Shown here piece after piece: positions 5,159 through 7,869 of a DNA stretch of 7,869 nt. The position numbers were made by a program, and so were the translations under genes. Source of the DNA: Acidobacteriota bacterium (GTDB taxonomy: Bacteria; Acidobacteriota; Blastocatellia; Pyrinomonadales; Pyrinomonadaceae); contig JAKOSS010000064.1 of assembly GCA_029777145.1 (NCBI GenBank), positions 1 through 7,869 on the forward strand, written 5' to 3'. Under the pieces are notes generated by a model. It had not been told where the DNA came from. It did not search any database and saw nothing but the letters and a program-made list of their open reading frames with translations. Within the stretch, counting starts at the first letter, position 1, and the number at the start of each line of letters is the position of its first letter.

Positions 5159-6403
5159 ATGCTGACCGCCGAAATCATCGCCGTCGGGTCGGAATTGCTG
5201 ACACCGACCAAGATCGACACCAACAGTCTGTGGCTGACCGAACGGCTCAACGAGCTGGGCGTTGAACTGAAACTCAAGACCGTCGTCGGCGACGATCCGG
5301 CGCGGCTCGAAGAGACGGTCCGCGACGCGCTCGGCCGTTCGGACATGGTCTTCGTGACCGGCGGGCTCGGCCCGACCGAGGACGACGTGACGCGTCAGGT
5401 GACCGCCGCCGCCGTCGACCGGCCGCTTGTATATCACAAGGATCTCGAGGACCACCTGCGGGAACGGTTCCGTCGTTGGGGACGCGAGATGCCGGAAATC
5501 AACAAGCGTCAGGCGTGGGTGATCGAGGGCGCCGAGGTCTTGCCGAATCCGAACGGATCGGCCGTCGGGATGTATGTCGATCTCGGCCGGACCCGACTCG
5601 CTGTCCTGCCCGGCCCGCCGCGCGAGAACCAGCCGATGTTCAACGATTTCGTGTTGCCGCATATCCGCGAATTCTCCGGTGAGATCGTTTTTCGGCGACG
5701 GGTATTGAAGGTCTCCGGGATCGGCGAATCGGCGCTCGACGAACAGATCGCGCCGATCTACTCGGCTTACGAAAATGTCCAGACCAGCGTCCTCTTCAAC
5801 AAAAGCGAGGTCGAGGTCCATCTTCGGGCCGCCGCACCGACCGCCGAAGAAGGCGATCGGATAAACGCCGAGATCACCGAACGGATCGTTGAGAAGCTCG
5901 GCGTCGCCGTGTTTTCGACCGAGGGCGAGGAGATGGAGCAGGTCGTCGCGCGTATCCTCGTCGAACGCGGCGAAACCGTCTCGGTCGCCGAAAGCTGTAC
6001 CGGCGGGATCGTCGCGCAGCGCCTGACCGATATTCCGGGGTCGTCCGAGTATTTCATCGGAGGCGTCGCCGCGTATGCGAACGAGATGAAGACCGACATG
6101 CTCGGTGTCCCGTCGGACTTGATCGAAGAGTTTGGAGCCGTTTCAAAGGAAGTCGCCGAAGCGATGGCGGTGGGAATGCGCGAACGCGCCGCGACGGACT
6201 ACGCGATCAGCATCACGGGGATCGCCGGTCCGACAGGCGGTTCGGACGAAAAGCCCGTCGGCACGGTATACGTCGGATATGCGTCCGCGGATTCCGTCCG
6301 GTCGCTGCATCTCTTGCTGCCCGGCGATCGCTATCTCGTCCGTTGGCGCGCTTCGCAGGCGGCGCTCGATTACCTTCGTCGGCAAATTCTGAAAAGATCG
6401 TAG
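5159..6403 (+). CDS. cinA: CinA-family protein: MoCF-like domain plus nicotinamide-nucleotide amidase domain
   Basis: This encodes 414 aa, the normal full length for two-domain CinA. The N-terminal molybdopterin-binding-like (COG1058) domain shows IIAVGSELL at 6-14, DTNS at 20-23 and VTGGLGPTEDD at 66-76. In characterised CinA proteins this domain hydrolyses ADP-ribose and related nucleotides. The C-terminal PncC-type domain shows AESCTGG at 277-283 (S279 the likely catalytic serine) and TGIAGPTGG at 353-361 followed by PVGTVYVGYA. It deamidates nicotinamide mononucleotide to nicotinate mononucleotide, a step in recycling the pyridine ring for NAD. The protein is cytoplasmic. The start at 5159 has no strong Shine-Dalgarno sequence (only AAGA nearby), and the 40-nt gap before it is the widest in this gene run. 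All key motifs are intact. The name comes from competence induction in Streptococcus and need not imply that role here. Confidence 0.95.
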   Translation: MLTAEIIAVGSELLTPTKIDTNSLWLTERLNELGVELKLKTVVGDDPARLEETVRDALGRSDMVFVTGGLGPTEDDVTRQVTAAAVDRPLVYHKDLEDHLRERFRRWGREMPEINKRQAWVIEGAEVLPNPNGSAVGMYVDLGRTRLAVLPGPPRENQPMFNDFVLPHIREFSGEIVFRRRVLKVSGIGESALDEQIAPIYSAYENVQTSVLFNKSEVEVHLRAAAPTAEEGDRINAEITERIVEKLGVAVFSTEGEEMEQVVARILVERGETVSVAESCTGGIVAQRLTDIPGSSEYFIGGVAAYANEMKTDMLGVPSDLIEEFGAVSKEVAEAMAVGMRERAATDYAISITGIAGPTGGSDEKPVGTVYVGYASADSVRSLHLLLPGDRYLVRWRASQAALDYLRRQILKRS

Positions 6404-6422
6404 TCAATTGTTTGGGGAAACC

Positions 6423-7466
6423 ATGAAGATCAATTTGCTGTTATCAATCTTAATTCTTTCACTGGCTGCGGTTACGGCAGCGGCGCAGGGAGAATCGTTT
6501 GTTTTCAAGGGATCGGTCGGCGAAAGCCGGATCGATATGACGCTCGTTCGCAACGGCGACGCGCTCAGCGGATCTTATTCGTACGTCAAGGTCGGAAAAC
6601 CGATCGCGCTCTCGGGCAGCGTCGAAGCCGACGGGAAGTTCAGCCTTTCCGAATCCGCCGCGGGCGTCAAGAGCGGTTCCTTCAGCGGAACGTGGACCGC
6701 GACCGACTCCGGCGTCGTGACGCTCAACGGCGAATGGCGGAATCCCGGCGGAACGAAGACTCTTTCGTTCGATCTCTCGCAGCAGATGATCTTTTTCAGT
6801 GGAAACGCGAAGATCTCGGGCAAGCTGTTCACTGAGTCGAGCAAACCCAAAATGTTCGACATCACGGTCGAATATCCCGAAGTTTCGGGCGTCGCACCGG
6901 CCGTCGCCGCCGAGTTCAATCGGCTCGCCAAGTTAAAGGCGATGAACGACATGGCCGAATTCCGGAAGGCGATGCTCGCGCAGACCGCGGAAGATCTGAA
7001 ATGGTCGAAAGAGCGCGGAATGAACAACTATTCCGAGACGTATTACAGCATCACGTACGCCGACGACGAGGTGATTTCCGTCTGGTACGGCAACTCATCG
7101 TTTTCGGGCGGCGCGCACCCGAATAGCAATTCGTTCACGTTGAATTTTGATCTCAAGACGGGCCGCGAGATCAGCATCGGCGATCTCTTCAAGCCGAATT
7201 CAAAGTACCTGCAAGTTCTCTCGACTTACTGCGTTCAGGAACTCAAGAAGGAGGTCGAAGAGGCAAGTGACGATGAATGGATCAGAAACGGAGCCGGTCC
7301 GAAGGCGGAAAACTACCGAAGCTGGAACATCTCCAAGAACGGGATCGTCGTCAATTTTGACGCATACCAGGTCGCGGCTTACGTCGCCGGACCGCAGGAA
7401 GTCGTCGTTCCGTTCGCGGAATTGCGTAGCATCTTCGGCAAGTCTTATCAGATTCTCAACAGGTAG
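6423..7466 (+). CDS. Secreted DUF3298/RsiV-like domain protein
   Basis: This encodes 347 aa from the ATG at 6423, which has a strong GGGGA ribosome site 5 nt upstream. A longer frame from TTG at 6408 would add five residues before the signal peptide and lacks a ribosome site. Residues 1-22 are a signal peptide (MKINLLLSI start, cleavage near AAA-Q). About 24-120 is a beta-rich domain with repeated GSV/GSFSGTW-like strands, not recognised with confidence. About 147-200 resembles the DUF4163 half that often precedes DUF3298 (ITVEYPEVSG at 147-156). The DUF3298 half carries GGAHPN at 229-234, FDLKTGREISIGDLF next, and the end motif AYQVAAYVAGPQEVVVPF (314-331). This fold is found in RsiV, a sigma-factor inhibitor that binds lysozyme, and in PdaC-type proteins. 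Here there is no membrane anchor or sigma-binding region, so a periplasmic binding role is likelier than sigma control. Confidence 0.85.
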   Translation: MKINLLLSILILSLAAVTAAAQGESFVFKGSVGESRIDMTLVRNGDALSGSYSYVKVGKPIALSGSVEADGKFSLSESAAGVKSGSFSGTWTATDSGVVTLNGEWRNPGGTKTLSFDLSQQMIFFSGNAKISGKLFTESSKPKMFDITVEYPEVSGVAPAVAAEFNRLAKLKAMNDMAEFRKAMLAQTAEDLKWSKERGMNNYSETYYSITYADDEVISVWYGNSSFSGGAHPNSNSFTLNFDLKTGREISIGDLFKPNSKYLQVLSTYCVQELKKEVEEASDDEWIRNGAGPKAENYRSWNISKNGIVVNFDAYQVAAYVAGPQEVVVPFAELRSIFGKSYQILNR

Positions 7467-7475
7467 GTTTGCGGG

Positions 7476-7766
7476 ATGTTGATTGTACGCGGAAACTGGC
7501 TCGGACTCGGCATGTTTGTCGTCGGCGGCATTGTCGCCGGCATCGGCGGATTCCTGCTGAAACTCGGCGACACGAAGACGATGATCGCCGTCGGCGTCGT
7601 GATCTTGCTGCTTGATCTCGGATTTCGCCTGTCGGCGATCGGGCAGGCGAACTGGCTCTTCGCGAAGAAAACAGGCGGATTCTTCTTTTTCGTACCGGTC
7701 TGGATACTCGGCGCGTTCGTGATCGTGCTCAACGTCCTGATCGGGCTCGGGTATGTAAAACGATGA
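7476..7766 (+). CDS. Small three-helix membrane protein, function unknown
   Basis: This encodes 96 aa, nearly all hydrophobic. Helix 1 is about residues 9-29 (Gly-rich GLGMFVVGGIVAGIGGFLL), helix 2 about 34-50 (TMIAVGVVILLLDLGF), and helix 3 about 67-92 (GGFFFFVPVWILGAFVIVLNVLIGL). Short charged loops (KLGDTK, AKKTGG) separate them and the protein ends in VKR. The ATG at 7476 has AGG 8 nt upstream and lies 9 nt after the DUF3298 gene's stop. The gene ends in an ATGA overlap with the next gene, a sign of coupled translation. No family recognised; an inner-membrane location is expected. Confidence 0.75.
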   Translation: MLIVRGNWLGLGMFVVGGIVAGIGGFLLKLGDTKTMIAVGVVILLLDLGFRLSAIGQANWLFAKKTGGFFFFVPVWILGAFVIVLNVLIGLGYVKR

Positions 7767-7869
7767 CGCGTTCATTGATCATTATCTGCGTCGTCGTGGC
7801 GTGCGTCGCGGCGGCATTCGGGCAGGTCGAAGGCAATCCCGAGAATTACTGCCGAAACGGAATATTCGC
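7763..7869 (+). CDS. Start of a secreted protein, truncated by the window edge
   Basis: The first 35 codons are visible. The start overlaps the previous stop as ATGA (7763-7766). Residues 1 to about 20 form a signal peptide: MTRS, then a hydrophobic core (LIIICVVVACVAAAFG), with cleavage likely after FGQ or AFG. The mature part begins VEGNPENYCRNGIF. The Asn-Pro-Glu-Asn and Cys-Arg-Asn-Gly pieces give a recognisable start for a small exported acidobacterial-type protein, but too little is present to name a family. Coupled translation suggests it works with, or is made together with, the small membrane protein. Confidence 0.6.
   Translation, partial: MTRSLIIICVVVACVAAAFGQVEGNPENYCRNGIF

Noticed and set aside
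6408..6422. TTG start at 6408 for the DUF3298 gene
   Set aside because: ATG 6423 is preceded by GGGGA and starts a clean signal peptide.
1..7869. CRISPR array, tRNA/rRNA genes or insertion sequence
   Set aside because: No regularly spaced repeats, no tRNA-like or rRNA-like stretches, and no transposase motifs or flanking target duplications were seen.

Overview
The window is GC-rich bacterial DNA with tightly packed genes. The mix of genes suggests a member of the Acidobacteriota, probably Blastocatellia/Pyrinomonadales. The clues are a large secreted RHS/YD-type protein, a DUF2520 protein beside a Fur regulator, a [2Fe-2S] protein with a charged tail, and several small exported proteins. 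This placement rests on protein style and has not been tested by a search.

Left part (1-1709), read leftward on the minus strand. A small single-pass membrane protein (101 aa, 1404-1709) precedes the N-terminal 443 codons of a secreted RHS/YD-repeat protein (1-1330), whose C-terminal part lies outside the window. The RHS reading frame is open through the left edge and has no stop in the window, so it is easily missed. A plus-strand ORF over the same bases is its shadow.

Centre (1710-2208), about 500 bases between divergent genes, with no clear large gene. It holds a candidate minus-strand promoter, four hairpin-forming inverted repeats, a possible pseudoknot, an optional 31-codon ORF, and a hairpin that covers part of the Shine-Dalgarno sequence of the 101-aa gene. 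Together these look like a structured 5' leader of about 330 nt. This is the least explained and most interesting part of the window.

Right part (2209-7869), eight plus-strand genes in tight succession (gaps of 23, 16, 6, 40, 19 and 9 nt, then a 4-nt overlap, with no terminator seen): DUF2520 Rossmann protein, Fur-family repressor, adrenodoxin-type [2Fe-2S] protein, membrane-anchored TPR-like protein, CinA, secreted DUF3298/RsiV-like protein, three-helix membrane protein, and the start of another secreted protein that runs off the edge. The first four may form an iron/redox-linked unit. CinA (nucleotide repair) and the envelope proteins after it are probably co-transcribed rather than functionally linked. 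No tRNA, rRNA, CRISPR array or insertion sequence was seen.
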